Origin: Streptomyces smyrnaeus | GTDB lineage: Bacteria; Actinomycetota; Actinomycetes; Streptomycetales; Streptomycetaceae | DNA: 64,000 bases | NCBI RefSeq assembly: GCF_017676345.1 | Contig: NZ_JAFFZM010000002.1 | Coordinates: 372,001-436,000 of the forward strand | Direction: 5' to 3' | Part shown: piece by piece, positions 42,120 to 52,105 of the stretch | Layout of the letters: each line of letters opens with the position of its first letter | Position numbering within the stretch: position 1 is the first letter of the stretch | The notes under the pieces: model-generated | Told to the model about the DNA's origin: nothing | Seen by the model: the letters and a program-made list of their open reading frames with translations, nothing else | Databases searched by the model: none | Position numbers and translations under genes: made by a program

Positions 42120-42503
42120 CGAACAGATCCTCCACAGTCACCGGGCCAAGGCTCGTTGAAAGCCTTACACCAAGCACGTACAGCGGGGCCGACACTTGCC
42201 TCAATTGTTGCGGCTGCTCTTGCTCCCCTCGGCGTGGTCGACGGCAAGGGGCACCGGCGGTTTTCCGGTCGCGCGCTCGTACTGCGGCGTGCGACTGGGG
42301 CATCGCAAACCTGTAGGTCCGAAGGGACACCAAGGGCCCGTGCTGGACTACGCGTTCTTGGTCGCCTTACGCCGAGCTTGTGCTCGATCCGGCACACGGT
42401 GCCTGCCGGGCATCAAGCGTCGACTACAGCACCTGGATGACCCACTATGGCCTGTCTCCCCAATCGCCAGCACGCACAGTGTCGGCCAACTACCGTCGGC
42501 CAT
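42120..42503. other. 384-bp non-coding stretch
   Basis: I find no convincing gene, RNA or repeat here. It lies between two genes reading away from it and may hold both promoters. Confidence 0.5.
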
Positions 42504-43262
42504 ATGCACCCTTCCGACCTGCCTGTCCCTCCTGCCATTGCTGCTCGGCCTCATGACCCGCGCGGCTACCCCATCCCGGCGATCACTCCATGGGAAGGAG
42601 GCAGACCTCAATTCGCCTCGTTGAGCGCGAGGCGTGTGTACCTTTGTGTGACGCAACGCAGATGCACCGTCTGTGGTCTGGAGATACCTCCTGGCCCGGT
42701 GTGGCGGGTTGTGGATACCGAAGAAACCGAGATGTTGGCGGAAGTGCTCTCACACGGGGTCGGCCACAAGTTCCTCAACAAGGCGCCAACCGAGGAGGGC
42801 CCTGGCCACCGTGCGTGCATGATCTACAGCGCGATGGTCTGCCCTTTTCTCGGAGGTCCCGAAGCCCGCCGCGGACAAGGCACCAACACCTACGGCGAAG
42901 AGATACCGCGTGGCGAAGCCCGGGGGCACAAGGGAGGCGTCGCCGCTTACGACTCTTGCGAGTTCCGGGAGACGGCAGTCGGTCCCGGCTGCGTGTACGG
43001 CCACCCCCTCGAACTACTTGAATACGAACGGGGGGAGGACCTGCTGGGCGCATTGGAGGAAGCCGTGATCGACGACACGGCCGCTCTGACAGGCACGTGT
43101 CCTTCATGGCTACTGGACGATGAGACAGCGGTAGAGGCGGCGTTTCTCCGCGCGATGCGCACGCCGGAGGAGACCGCAAGGATCAAGGCCGAGCGACGAA
43201 TGACGGAAGCGCGGCGCAAACGGCAGAAGCAAGCCAAGGCATCTCGCCGTCGTAACCGCTGA
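42504..43262 (+). CDS. Hypothetical protein with Cys/His cluster
   Basis: The best start is ATG 42504 (MHPSDLPVPPAIAARPHDPRG-type N-terminus), giving 252 residues. A possible metal site combines CTVCG near residue 53 with HRAC near 103. The middle is Gly-rich, and the C-terminus is a basic helix (ERRMTEARRKRQKQAKASRR). No family was recognised. A nucleic-acid-binding role would fit the tail and cysteines but is speculative. Confidence 0.6.
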   Translation: MHPSDLPVPPAIAARPHDPRGYPIPAITPWEGGRPQFASLSARRVYLCVTQRRCTVCGLEIPPGPVWRVVDTEETEMLAEVLSHGVGHKFLNKAPTEEGPGHRACMIYSAMVCPFLGGPEARRGQGTNTYGEEIPRGEARGHKGGVAAYDSCEFRETAVGPGCVYGHPLELLEYERGEDLLGALEEAVIDDTAALTGTCPSWLLDDETAVEAAFLRAMRTPEETARIKAERRMTEARRKRQKQAKASRRRNR

Positions 43263-43432
43263 TGCCAACGCGGGTTGGGAACGCGATGGAGGCTTTGCCA
43301 GCCTGACCAGATCTTCTAGGAGCGCCCGCAGCCGAACTAGTCACGCAGGGTACCGTCGCCGGTCGGTCGCTGTCACTGCTCCCCCTTACCCTCAACTACA
43401 CATATCCGATAACTGGCGAGAGGCTGCCCGAC

Positions 43433-44287
43433 ATGACCACCGACGACGGTATGTCCCCTGAAGTGCAGCGCATGCTTCAAGAAGCGCAGGCCATGATGAC
43501 TGACGAGGTCATGGAGGAGACCTTGCGCAGCAAGGCCGGCGTGGACCCCAGCGATCTTGCTACGTTGCTGGACCTTGTGTCGATCGGCATCGCCAACGGT
43601 GCTTGGCGGAACAGCTGCGTTGAAGACTGGCACGCCGAAGGCCGACTGTCGGACGGCGACATGATGCGTGTCAACAGCTACACAACTGATGCCATACGTC
43701 GACGGCTGATGGGTTGGTGCATCGAGTGCGGGATCACTTCGGCAGACAGCGGCTCACTGGTGGGTGCCCATGCGGAAAGCGTCGACGTCCTGGCCGGTCG
43801 TCTCTTCCGTTGGCTGACGAATGCTGAGCGAAAGCTCCCCACCGGAATGAGCCTCGGAGAATTGGCCCGTTCCAAGGAAGCCTTCGAAGAGTACGAGGAC
43901 CACGCGGGTCGGGCCCTCAGCGGCTTTACCGGACAGATGGACACCACCAGCGTCAGGTTTGGCCTGCTGCGCACCGCCTGCCACGGTGCCCTCGCCTGCT
44001 CCCAGTGGTGGGCCCATCCCACATGGCCCGACCGCGTCGAACGCTTCATTCGCGTCCTTGACGATGCGACCGACCCGCATTGGGGGCCCAACGGAGAGCG
44101 GAGGGAGAAACTGGGAGCCGAGCCGCCCTCCGTGCAGGACCGCGACATGCTGCATACCACCCTGCTGGAAGGCCCGTGGAAACTCGACCCCACGGCCGCC
44201 GAGTGGATCGTGGATGCCGGGATCGGCTACCTGACCCCCGAAACAGAGCTGCCGACGAGACCGGATCCGATTAAGGGTCGGCAGTAG
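43433..44287 (+). CDS. Hypothetical protein
   Basis: The 284-residue protein starts at ATG 43433. It is acidic and mostly helical, with Met-rich N-terminus (VQRMLQEAQAMMTDEVMEE) and several Trp, no membrane segment and no recognised motif. It follows the preceding unknown gene on the same strand with a 170-bp gap. Its function cannot be assigned. Confidence 0.6.
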   Translation: MTTDDGMSPEVQRMLQEAQAMMTDEVMEETLRSKAGVDPSDLATLLDLVSIGIANGAWRNSCVEDWHAEGRLSDGDMMRVNSYTTDAIRRRLMGWCIECGITSADSGSLVGAHAESVDVLAGRLFRWLTNAERKLPTGMSLGELARSKEAFEEYEDHAGRALSGFTGQMDTTSVRFGLLRTACHGALACSQWWAHPTWPDRVERFIRVLDDATDPHWGPNGERREKLGAEPPSVQDRDMLHTTLLEGPWKLDPTAAEWIVDAGIGYLTPETELPTRPDPIKGRQ

Positions 44288-45206
44288 CCAGGGAGCTAGG
44301 GGTGTTCAGAGGGCCCCTCCCGCGCAAGGTTCGGGGGCAAGCAACTGAAGTCACGACAGCCACGAACGGTGCGTGCGACCACCTCCATCGCACGGGGCGG
44401 TCCCTGGGATGCTTCTGGCTGGACCCCGCTCGAAAGCGCAGTGTTGAAGCCGACCTCACACCGTCTCGCGCCATAGCTGATCACGGGCAGCCCACTCTCC
44501 TTGGTCTCAGTTTTAGTCTCATTCACTACCATCCAGCGCCGCCCGAAACTCCCGCCACCGCACCGCAGGCCAGGACGCCTCCGTCCATCGACGGACTCCA
44601 GACGAACATTTGGAAAGCATGTCGAGGGCAGCCCCTCACGAGTTCGAATCTCGTATCCTCCGCCCAGCTCTCACCAGGCTGAACGTGGGCCCCATCGCTT
44701 AGGCGGTGAAGCCTACGTAGTTGGTGTTTGCAGTTGCAGTTGCCGCCTCAGCTTCAGAAGCAGGTGTCCTTCCGAACCTGATGCACGGGTTCCCAGTCAG
44801 GTGTGGTGTCGGCGTTGTCGAGGCAGGGGCATCCTTCCGCGTCTGCGGACGACACCACGGTGACGGATGCCGTCGATACGGACAGTGCTGGAGAGCCGCG
44901 AGCGGGTTGCTGCGGTGGCAGTTGATCAACGGTCGAACAGGTTCAAGGCAGTAGGGGCTCTTGTGGACACAAAAGAGAAACTGAACCATCGGGCTTTCGG
45001 CGGGCCCCCAATCGACCAGGTGGCCCGGGTAGGCGTCGTCTGCCCACAGGGACGACAGCTTGCGGAAGTGGTGTGCAGGCGGCGATGGCCCGGCACTCCT
45101 CTGCCAGCCAGCGACCTTGCGCTGGCATAGTCTCATTGGAGGACCAGTCCGATGTCTTATCGATACTTCCGCGTGGACGGGTTCGGTTCCGTGAAGGAAG
45201 AGGCTG
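44288..45206. other. 919-bp region without a gene, containing a tRNA fragment
   Basis: No gene is supported. The only recognisable content is the tRNA-Ser 3' fragment at 44609-44664. The end of the region carries the promoter and ribosome-binding site (GAAGGAAGAGG) of the NACHT gene. Confidence 0.6.
44609..44664 (+). repeat. tRNA-Ser(GGA) 3' fragment, probable old att site
   Basis: From TTGGAAAGC (anticodon loop GGA) through CCCTCACGAGTTCGAATC to ATCCTCCG, this matches the 3' half of a tRNA-Ser gene. The 5' half is absent and the anticodon stem cannot pair. Such fragments are left by tyrosine-integrase elements at tRNA-Ser genes, so it probably marks the end of a different element nested here. 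Confidence 0.7.
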
Positions 45207-48200
45207 ATGCAGACAGCGAGACAGGGCGCAGTTGGCGGGGCGAGCAATGAGGCGGGAGCCAACCACCGCGCCGGCGTAGCGGCATTGATCGCTACCTACG
45301 GGTTGCTGGGGGAGCAAGTGCCCTGGTTGCACTCAGACGCGCCTCCAGCCTTACTCCGCATGGAAGCTGACTTGCACGTTGATGACGTCGTCGTAGATCT
45401 CTATGACGGCACTCGCGCCTTCATACAAGCCAAACTGACAGCGCGCAACAAGGCATTCGAGGACACCGTTGACCAGTGGTGCCGTTCTGTCACCTCTGGC
45501 GAATGCCGACCGGGTGACGAGCTGCTCTTCGTCGTCGCCCAGCCCACCAAAGTCTTTTTGGACCTAGCTGACGCCTTGGCAGTCCGCCGCAGAGGCGCCT
45601 CCCTAACTGCTTCGGCGACCAAACACATCGACCGGGTATGCAAACTGGCTGTCGGCCACGGTCTGGACGGTCGGGCCAGGGAGCGGCTGCTGCACGCGGC
45701 CGCGATCCGTGCCTTGGACGCCCGCGACAACGGCCCGGACGAGGCGCTAGGGAGCGCATGTCTGAACGCGGCCGTCGTAGCGGCGGGACATGGGCGGGCC
45801 GCCTTTATTGCTCTGCGCGAGGCCGCGCATACGCAGGCCGAGCAGCGCACTACATCGGACCTGGCCATCTGGCGCAGCTGGCTCACCAGAGGGCATCTTC
45901 CCCTCATCGCCGACGTCTCAGGCACCGCAGCGGCCCGGCTAGAGGCACTCGAGAGGGTCGTCCGCCGTTACCGCGAGGAGTGGTCACGCAAACAGGACAC
46001 AATTCCCCTCGCTGATCTCGGGTTGGGCCTGACCTCGATGACGGTGCCAGGCATGGCGAAGGACCTGCACGCGTCCCCGCCGGGCCAGAAACACGGACGC
46101 GACCAATTGGTCGACGCAGTTCGCCGCCAGGGACGCCTCTTCGTGGTGGGCAGCCCTGGAACAGGCAAGACCATAGCCTCCCGAGCCATCGCTGCGCGTT
46201 GGGCAGCAAACGACCGTGCACCGATCCCGGTGTGGCTGCGCCTACGCGACTTGATGCCCCGGCTGTCAGCTGTCGGCCCCTACCGGATCGAAGCCGACGA
46301 CCTCGTCCGGGCTGCTGTGGGGGATACGCAGCCGCTGCTGACCGAGGCGCTACTGGCATACATCGCGCGGGGCAATGCTCTACTCGTGCTCGACGCGCTC
46401 GATGAGACTCTTGAGCGCCGGGATGCAGTAGTCGAGGCGGTGGCCGACCTTCTCAGCCGGTTGCCTGCGGAAATCGACGTGTTGGTCACCTCCCGGCATT
46501 CCTGCATCAAGTCAGCAGCCCTGCTGCATCTGCCAGTCTACGAGTTGCAGACTCCTTGGAAGCTGTCTGACACCCTTGACCAGCTCTTGGAGGCTGTGGC
46601 CGAGCAGCTTGGGGGTGAAGCAAACAAGGACGAGTGGAAAGCAGAACACAGGGCGCGCATCGCGCACTCCCGTTCCGCCGAGCCCGACCTGTGGCGCGTG
46701 CCTTTGCTAGCCACCTTGATGGTGCTGCTCACCACTCAGCGGTCGGCGCACTCAGCTCCCTCGGGAAGAGCTGCCCTCCTCGAAGAAGTGATCGACAGCA
46801 GCGTTCGTCTGTGGGAGATGCGTCGCGCCGTGCCTGCCGTACCAGACACTGCCCCCGCACTGACGGCCGACATCCTCGTCGATTGCTTCGACGACATCGC
46901 CCGCTTGGTGGCTGTGCATGGCAGTACCTCATGGCATCAGGCACACAGCGCGGTCAATACCCGTCTGCAGCACCATTGGGGCAAGCCCGCTGGCACGGCC
47001 GCCGCAGCCGCACGTCACATCCTGGAGTACTGGGACGCCACTGCGGGTGTATTCATTTCCGATGCGCCTCACGGCACTCTCACGGCCCGTACCCGCCTGT
47101 TCGCTGAAATCGGCGAGGCCCGCTGGGCGATAAGGGACCCGTCTGCCCTCACAGCGTGGATGAACGAAGCAGCCACCCGACGTCCAGAGTCCGCACGGCT
47201 CGCTGCCAGCCTTTCGCCCGATGCCGCGGGTGCCCTTATCGCCCGTGCCATCGACTCCGGCGGCCAACTCCTGGAGCTGGTCCACGCCGCCGTTCAGGAC
47301 GGGGTCGGCTTCGATGAGGCGCTCCTGCATGCCTACCGTCAAGCCCAGCTGGATCGCCTGGCGACCGTCCCAGACCGCTATCCGCCGGCCCCGCCCCACG
47401 TCATCGACCTCGATGCGAAGCGCTCCCCCCGCGCCGAGCTCATCGTCCTCCTCGCGAGCGAGAATCTCGACATGGCACAGGCGGACCAGCTGATACGCGC
47501 CGCAGCCGCAATGAGTCACCGTCTGGAAGCTGTCGTGGTCGCATTGCGCGTGCACCAGCAGGCCCTCCGACGGGGCAGAGATCTGACGGACAGGGAACTC
47601 GACGTGGTTCAGGGCGCTCTCGAAGCGCTCGTAAGCGTCAGCACTGAGGAAATAGAAGACCCTGCCTACTTCCATGGTAGTGACGCTCTCGTACGTGCCG
47701 CCGTTATCCACCTTCTGCCACGAAAGCCGGAGCTGGCCTCCGCTCTGGCGAATGTCACCTCCCACATTTCCCTGAACACTCTGGAGTGGCTTGAGACGGA
47801 GCTGCCACGATTGGGCCACGCCGCCACCCTTAAGAGCATCCGTGAGTCCAGCGGATCAGAGGTTCTGGCCCGGCTGGCGAGGTCCTTCAAAGACATCTCA
47901 GCGCTTTTCGAACTAATGACGGAACTCGACGACTCGGCCGTTGCGCTCACTCCTGGGCAGGCATGGCACCTGGAAGAGGCAGCGACCTTCGTCGACGACC
48001 TCGGCATCGGGGACTTCGCCGCGATGACTCCTCCAGCAGCGGCACGCCAGCAGCCGGACCTGACCCGGAGCATCCTCCGTATCGCCCTCAAAGCCTGCGG
48101 CTATAACGGAGCCCTAATCAGCGCCCAACTGCGCAGTCTCAAAAAGGAGAACCCAGGTAGAGCTGACTGGGGACTGCTCTACCTGCCCAGCACCCGCACC

Positions 48201-48731
48201 TTCGCGGGACAGCCCGCCAGCGTCACGGTCGACGACGATCTACTCCTCGACGTCCTGCAGCACGGCAATGCCTGGCTCGTCACGCTGACGCTGGCTCTGG
48301 CAGGCGACTCCCCATCCCCCGACAGCCGCCTCGCCGAACACCTGACACCACGACTACCCGCCCTCAACGCGCGGACCCGTATGCAGGCAGCCAGATTTCT
48401 TACCCATCACTGGCCAGATGTCGCCCTACCCGGCGATGACGGCGCCATCCGAGCCGGAGCAGCCAGCGCTCGTGCAGCCGCCCACGCTGACGGTGGTCGC
48501 CACCGCGACGCACTGCCCCTGCTCACCGACCCGGACCTCCTCGTCCGGGCACAGGCGGCTCACCGCCTATCCGACATCGCACCGCGCGACCTGCCCCAAC
48601 TTGAGCAGGCCCTTGCAACGGCAGCGCAGCAGTGGACCTGCCTGGGCTGCGGGACTACCGTCTCCGCCGACGCCAGAACCTGCGGTTGCAAACATGCTCG
48701 ACCGAAACCGCGCTTTCCTGACCAGCCGTGA
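45207..48731 (+). CDS. Nuclease-NACHT NTPase (Avs/bNACHT-like defence protein)
   Basis: This 1174-residue protein starts at ATG 45207. The N-terminus has GANHRAGVAALIATYGL then EADLHVDDVVVDLYDG and AFIQAK (about residues 50-76), a PD-(D/E)xK nuclease core like Cap4/Mrr-type effectors. The NTPase has Walker A GSPGTGKT near residue 316 and LLVLDALDE near 391 (NACHT type). A long helical repeat region (about 560-1130) follows and probably senses a target. The C-terminus has a zinc ribbon (CLGCG and CGC). This is the layout of NLR-like antiphage proteins that degrade DNA after recognising a phage product. Confidence 0.85.
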   Translation: MQTARQGAVGGASNEAGANHRAGVAALIATYGLLGEQVPWLHSDAPPALLRMEADLHVDDVVVDLYDGTRAFIQAKLTARNKAFEDTVDQWCRSVTSGECRPGDELLFVVAQPTKVFLDLADALAVRRRGASLTASATKHIDRVCKLAVGHGLDGRARERLLHAAAIRALDARDNGPDEALGSACLNAAVVAAGHGRAAFIALREAAHTQAEQRTTSDLAIWRSWLTRGHLPLIADVSGTAAARLEALERVVRRYREEWSRKQDTIPLADLGLGLTSMTVPGMAKDLHASPPGQKHGRDQLVDAVRRQGRLFVVGSPGTGKTIASRAIAARWAANDRAPIPVWLRLRDLMPRLSAVGPYRIEADDLVRAAVGDTQPLLTEALLAYIARGNALLVLDALDETLERRDAVVEAVADLLSRLPAEIDVLVTSRHSCIKSAALLHLPVYELQTPWKLSDTLDQLLEAVAEQLGGEANKDEWKAEHRARIAHSRSAEPDLWRVPLLATLMVLLTTQRSAHSAPSGRAALLEEVIDSSVRLWEMRRAVPAVPDTAPALTADILVDCFDDIARLVAVHGSTSWHQAHSAVNTRLQHHWGKPAGTAAAAARHILEYWDATAGVFISDAPHGTLTARTRLFAEIGEARWAIRDPSALTAWMNEAATRRPESARLAASLSPDAAGALIARAIDSGGQLLELVHAAVQDGVGFDEALLHAYRQAQLDRLATVPDRYPPAPPHVIDLDAKRSPRAELIVLLASENLDMAQADQLIRAAAAMSHRLEAVVVALRVHQQALRRGRDLTDRELDVVQGALEALVSVSTEEIEDPAYFHGSDALVRAAVIHLLPRKPELASALANVTSHISLNTLEWLETELPRLGHAATLKSIRESSGSEVLARLARSFKDISALFELMTELDDSAVALTPGQAWHLEEAATFVDDLGIGDFAAMTPPAAARQQPDLTRSILRIALKACGYNGALISAQLRSLKKENPGRADWGLLYLPSTRTFAGQPASVTVDDDLLLDVLQHGNAWLVTLTLALAGDSPSPDSRLAEHLTPRLPALNARTRMQAARFLTHHWPDVALPGDDGAIRAGAASARAAAHADGGRHRDALPLLTDPDLLVRAQAAHRLSDIAPRDLPQLEQALATAAQQWTCLGCGTTVSADARTCGCKHARPKPRFPDQP

Positions 48732-48859
48732 GGAGTGGTTGCCCTGAGGTTCACGCGGTTGTTGTGATCTAACAGGACCTTCGAGTGAGTTGGCGGTCAT
48801 CCGAGCTTCCAGGGACAGCCTTCCGGTAACTCGGGGGTCGAGGCTGAGCAAGCAGGGGG

Positions 48860-49840
48860 CTATGTGCCGCGGCAGTTCGCGGCGCCGACGATCTCCTCCT
48901 GAGCTGCGAGCAGGAGCGCTGAGCGAGCCGCGCCAAAGCTGTTGATCCGGCTCTCGTGCTGAAGATGGAACTCTCCCCGGTACAGGTGTACACGGGTCAT
49001 AAGGAGGCGATCGTCCAGTTCGGGCAGGCCGGGCACGCCGTCGAGCGCGTAACCCAGGTCGCCGTAAGCGCCGTAGAGCTCGCGGAGCAGCGCTGAGCGC
49101 TCGTCTAGCGACTCACCCTCCTCGGGAGGATAGGGGCAAACCGCTCCAGACTGAATCGCCTCCTCGGCTTCTATAAGTGGCTGAGCTATCCCGGCAGCGC
49201 GGGCGGTAGAGCCAATCCGCTGGACGTGCCTAAGCGCGGCGAGAACTGCGCAGGCTCGGTGATCCGGAGGGCAGGTCGGCCAGTCCTCTCCAGGGCCAAA
49301 GTAGATGCGGGGGTGCTCCTCTGCCCACATGGCGTTGAGCTGCTCGAATACCGGCTCCACCTCCGTGGTGAAGTAATGGTCATCTACGAGACCGGAGAGC
49401 GCCCTCACCACATCTTGGGCGAGGATGCCGATGTGCCCGGGGCTTACAAGTTCAAGCTTCACCAGTGAGCGTTGAAGAGCCCGCCATGCGTCGCTCATGC
49501 TTTCCGTGGTGCTCGCCGACGAGCTGGTGTGTATTCGGCCCGTGCAGATGTCTTCCACGTGGTCGGCGTTGTGCAGGAACTCGGTCCAGATGTCACGACG
49601 CTGTTCGCGGCGCCACTGCTCGGCGGTTCCCTGGGCGTTTGTGCGCGCGCCGTCGAGGGCGGCCTTGTAGACGGCTTCCGCTTGGACACGTCCTGCTTCG
49701 CGGGTGGCCTGGGCGGCCTCGCGTGCGACCCGGGCGGCCTTGCTGGCGGCTCGGGCTTGTATGAAGACGGCGGGCAGGCCGAAGAGGGTGGTGACGGCGG
49801 TTATGCCTGCGGCTATCACGGTTGCGGTTTGTTCGGACAT
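48860..49840 (-). CDS. Hypothetical protein with N-terminal TM segment
   Basis: The 326-residue protein starts at ATG 49840 (MSEQTATVIAAGITAVTTLFG), with a TM helix at about residues 5-27. An Ala/Arg/Gln-rich coiled coil follows (about 28-80), then a helical cytosolic domain. Similar short-anchor proteins are common in Streptomyces with no known role. It converges with the NACHT gene. Confidence 0.65.
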   Translation of the reverse strand: MSEQTATVIAAGITAVTTLFGLPAVFIQARAASKAARVAREAAQATREAGRVQAEAVYKAALDGARTNAQGTAEQWRREQRRDIWTEFLHNADHVEDICTGRIHTSSSASTTESMSDAWRALQRSLVKLELVSPGHIGILAQDVVRALSGLVDDHYFTTEVEPVFEQLNAMWAEEHPRIYFGPGEDWPTCPPDHRACAVLAALRHVQRIGSTARAAGIAQPLIEAEEAIQSGAVCPYPPEEGESLDERSALLRELYGAYGDLGYALDGVPGLPELDDRLLMTRVHLYRGEFHLQHESRINSFGAARSALLLAAQEEIVGAANCRGT

Positions 49841-50442
49841 GGTTTCCAGTCGGGCAGGCTGGTGGGCTGGGGACGGTGAGCAGTCACGCTAGCGGGCGCT
49901 CGCATCTTGGTGACGGTGAGCTCAGGCCGTCGGCGCAGGGATATTCAGGAGTGGCCATTCTGAGCAAGGGCATGTCCTGAGCTTCTTCCGCTTCGGCGGA
50001 CACCATCGGTGTAGTGGTCAGGCCACCTGGGCGGCGGCTTCGTCGGCGCCGGGAACTGCAGTAGCAGAAACTGCTGTGCCCGCCGCACCGCCTCCACCCG
50101 CAAGGCTTCACTCAATCGAGTGGATCGCTGGAACTCCCCCTGCGGCCAGGAGTGTTGTGCGAGGCGTCTATCGTGACGATGGACGGCGCGCGAGTGCACA
50201 CACGGACAGCCGCCGACGACAGAGCAGTCGATGTCCAGCGCCTGATGTCGCCCACGTCCTCGAGACGCTATGCTTCTGACCAGGCGAACACGCTCGCCGT
50301 TACGTCGGACCTGGGTTTCTCCCGCGATGGCCCAGGGTTGAGGGCGCAAAGTGCCGTCGGGCGCGCGTGATCTACGGCTGTCGTTCCTCCTGATGGGGCG
50401 CAGTGAGCGGGAGCACTGAGGCGCGCCCACTGGGAGCCGGAC
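49841..50442. other. 602-bp region without a supported gene
   Basis: Weak reading frames exist on both strands, but none shows a good start, a ribosome-binding site or recognisable protein features. It separates divergent genes and may contain promoters. Confidence 0.5.
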
Positions 50443-51465
50443 ATGACCCTCGCCAGGGATATCGTCAACCTCGCTCGCCGCATCCAGCGAGAATCCGGGG
50501 GCGCCACCCCGTTTCGGCAGGCACGATTGAGCGCCGCACGCGAGTTGGGCGCACTTCCTGTCCACACCATGGCACCTGCGGACCGGATGCCGCTCCGAGT
50601 CGCATACACCGGAGAGAACGAGACCGCCGCCGGGTCCGCGATCAGCGGCGACACCCAAGGTCTGGGCCTGGACGACTGTTCAGACGACCATCGCACCTTC
50701 CGGGCCCTGCTCGCGCTCGCACTGTTCAACGGCAACGTGCACACGGGGCCGACGGCGCGGTGGAACTATTCGGTGGTCGCCTCGTACGACCCTGTGATGT
50801 CTCCTCGTCGGGACCATTTAGTGATGGTGGCGGTGCGTGCCCCGGAGAACGTGGCTACCCGGCTACTGGACACTGAAGGAGATGAGGCTGGCTCACGCGG
50901 GGTTCCTGGACTACGGCACGAGGTCAGTTATACCTGCCACGAGCGGACCTCCCTCCGCCTGCGCCATCTCCCCACCAATGCGCTGCTGACGATCACCGGT
51001 GACCCGGCCGGATGCCCGCTCGGCGAGAAGCGAAGCCACACGCCCTTGCGCCGGTACCTCACGGTAGATCACAGCCTTACCGGACCAGAGCGCCGCGCCC
51101 TCGCCGAGATCCCACCGATCTCGGCGGACGCCAGCACCCTGTTGGCCGGCCTCGTTGCCCGCTACAACCTGGTGGACCGACGCGGTCACTGGGCGACCAG
51201 CTTGTCCTGGGACCCCCTTGAGCGCCCCGAAACCGAACGCAAAATGGAACCGGAGGTGATACGGCATGGTGCCGTACATCGGCTCTGGGGCGCCGGGGAC
51301 TCCTGGACATTCCAATGGACCGGCTATCCCGAATCCCGCGACCTTGCTCTTGCACTGACCCACCGGGAGGCCGGGGTGAAATGCGCCGGATTCACCCGCC
51401 ACGGGGACACATACACGGTGGCGCTGGGCACCGCCTCGCTCGTCCTGCGCGAGGGGAGGAGCTGA
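50443..51465 (+). CDS. Hypothetical protein near the right end of the island
   Basis: The 340-residue protein starts at ATG 50443 (MTLARDIVNLARRIQRESGG). It has no membrane segment or known motif. It contains beta-rich stretches such as TARWNYSVVASYDP and HGDTYTVALGTASLVLREG. It is followed 3 bp later by a small membrane protein gene, so the two form an operon. Function is unknown. Confidence 0.6.
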   Translation: MTLARDIVNLARRIQRESGGATPFRQARLSAARELGALPVHTMAPADRMPLRVAYTGENETAAGSAISGDTQGLGLDDCSDDHRTFRALLALALFNGNVHTGPTARWNYSVVASYDPVMSPRRDHLVMVAVRAPENVATRLLDTEGDEAGSRGVPGLRHEVSYTCHERTSLRLRHLPTNALLTITGDPAGCPLGEKRSHTPLRRYLTVDHSLTGPERRALAEIPPISADASTLLAGLVARYNLVDRRGHWATSLSWDPLERPETERKMEPEVIRHGAVHRLWGAGDSWTFQWTGYPESRDLALALTHREAGVKCAGFTRHGDTYTVALGTASLVLREGRS

Positions 51466-51468
51466 TAC

Positions 51469-51720
51469 ATGCGGTTCCTTACCGACCACCTGCTACCTGC
51501 TCCCTTGCTGACGGCGGCCATCCTCATGGGGCTTCTCCGCCTCACGTTCCCGAAGGAGTCTCGCCATCGTCTGGAACTGTGGAAGTCCGTCCTCGAACAC
51601 CGACGTAAGCGCTGGCAGATGAACGAGCGCCGCCGAAAGAGCGGGAAGCACGACAAGAACCGTGAAACGACTCGCCCTGCCGACAAGGCACAATGCAGCG
51701 GTCGCCGCTCAGTCGACTGA
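51469..51720 (+). CDS. Small membrane protein with basic tail
   Basis: This 83-residue protein starts at ATG 51469, behind GAGGGGAGGAGC. One hydrophobic segment (about residues 8-25) is followed by a strongly basic tail (HRRKRWQMNERRRKSGKHDK). It is the last gene of the island. Linkage to the previous gene suggests a joint role, unknown. Confidence 0.55.
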   Translation: MRFLTDHLLPAPLLTAAILMGLLRLTFPKESRHRLELWKSVLEHRRKRWQMNERRRKSGKHDKNRETTRPADKAQCSGRRSVD

Positions 51721-51970
51721 GGTTCACGTCCAGGAGGAAAAGCGCATTCGTCGCACCAGGTTGGGAGCCAACTGGGAGCCGATCCACTCCCCGAGGCCCC
51801 GCGAGGCCACGTAAACTCAACCGAGGCCGAGGGCCTGACCTGGGAAACTGCATACGGGCAGGTGGGATCGGTGACCGAACTTCGTTCGGAACGAAGAGGT
51901 CCTGAGTTCAATTGCTACGTGACCGGGTGTCGGCGCTGGCCGTCGGACCCGCCGGTCAGGGCGCTCAGAT

Positions 51971-51991
51971 GCGTGAGCGATGCGTGAGCGG
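51971..51991. repeat. Putative integrase arm repeats, right copy
   Basis: GCGTGAGCGATGCGTGAGC matches the left copy (23008) exactly. It lies 115 bp before the attR core. Confidence 0.6.
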
Positions 51992-52105
51992 ACCGTTCTG
52001 GATGGCCCGGCACAGCATGGACGGTGTGGACTGGCGCCTCCTTGCTGACCTGGGGAAATGGCATTGCCGAGCACCGATTGGCACCACCTGGTACGACCCT
52101 TCCGA

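Noticed and set aside
42120..42503. A small gene in the gap before the Cys/His-cluster protein
   Set aside because: Candidate frames lack ribosome-binding sites and recognisable protein features.
49945..50658. A 237-residue minus-strand frame near the island end
   Set aside because: No ribosome-binding site or domain, and it overlaps the start of a better-supported gene at 50443.
23008..51991. A CRISPR array suggested by repeated GCGTGAGCG units
   Set aside because: The units occur only as pairs next to att sites with no regular spacers, which fits integrase arm sites.
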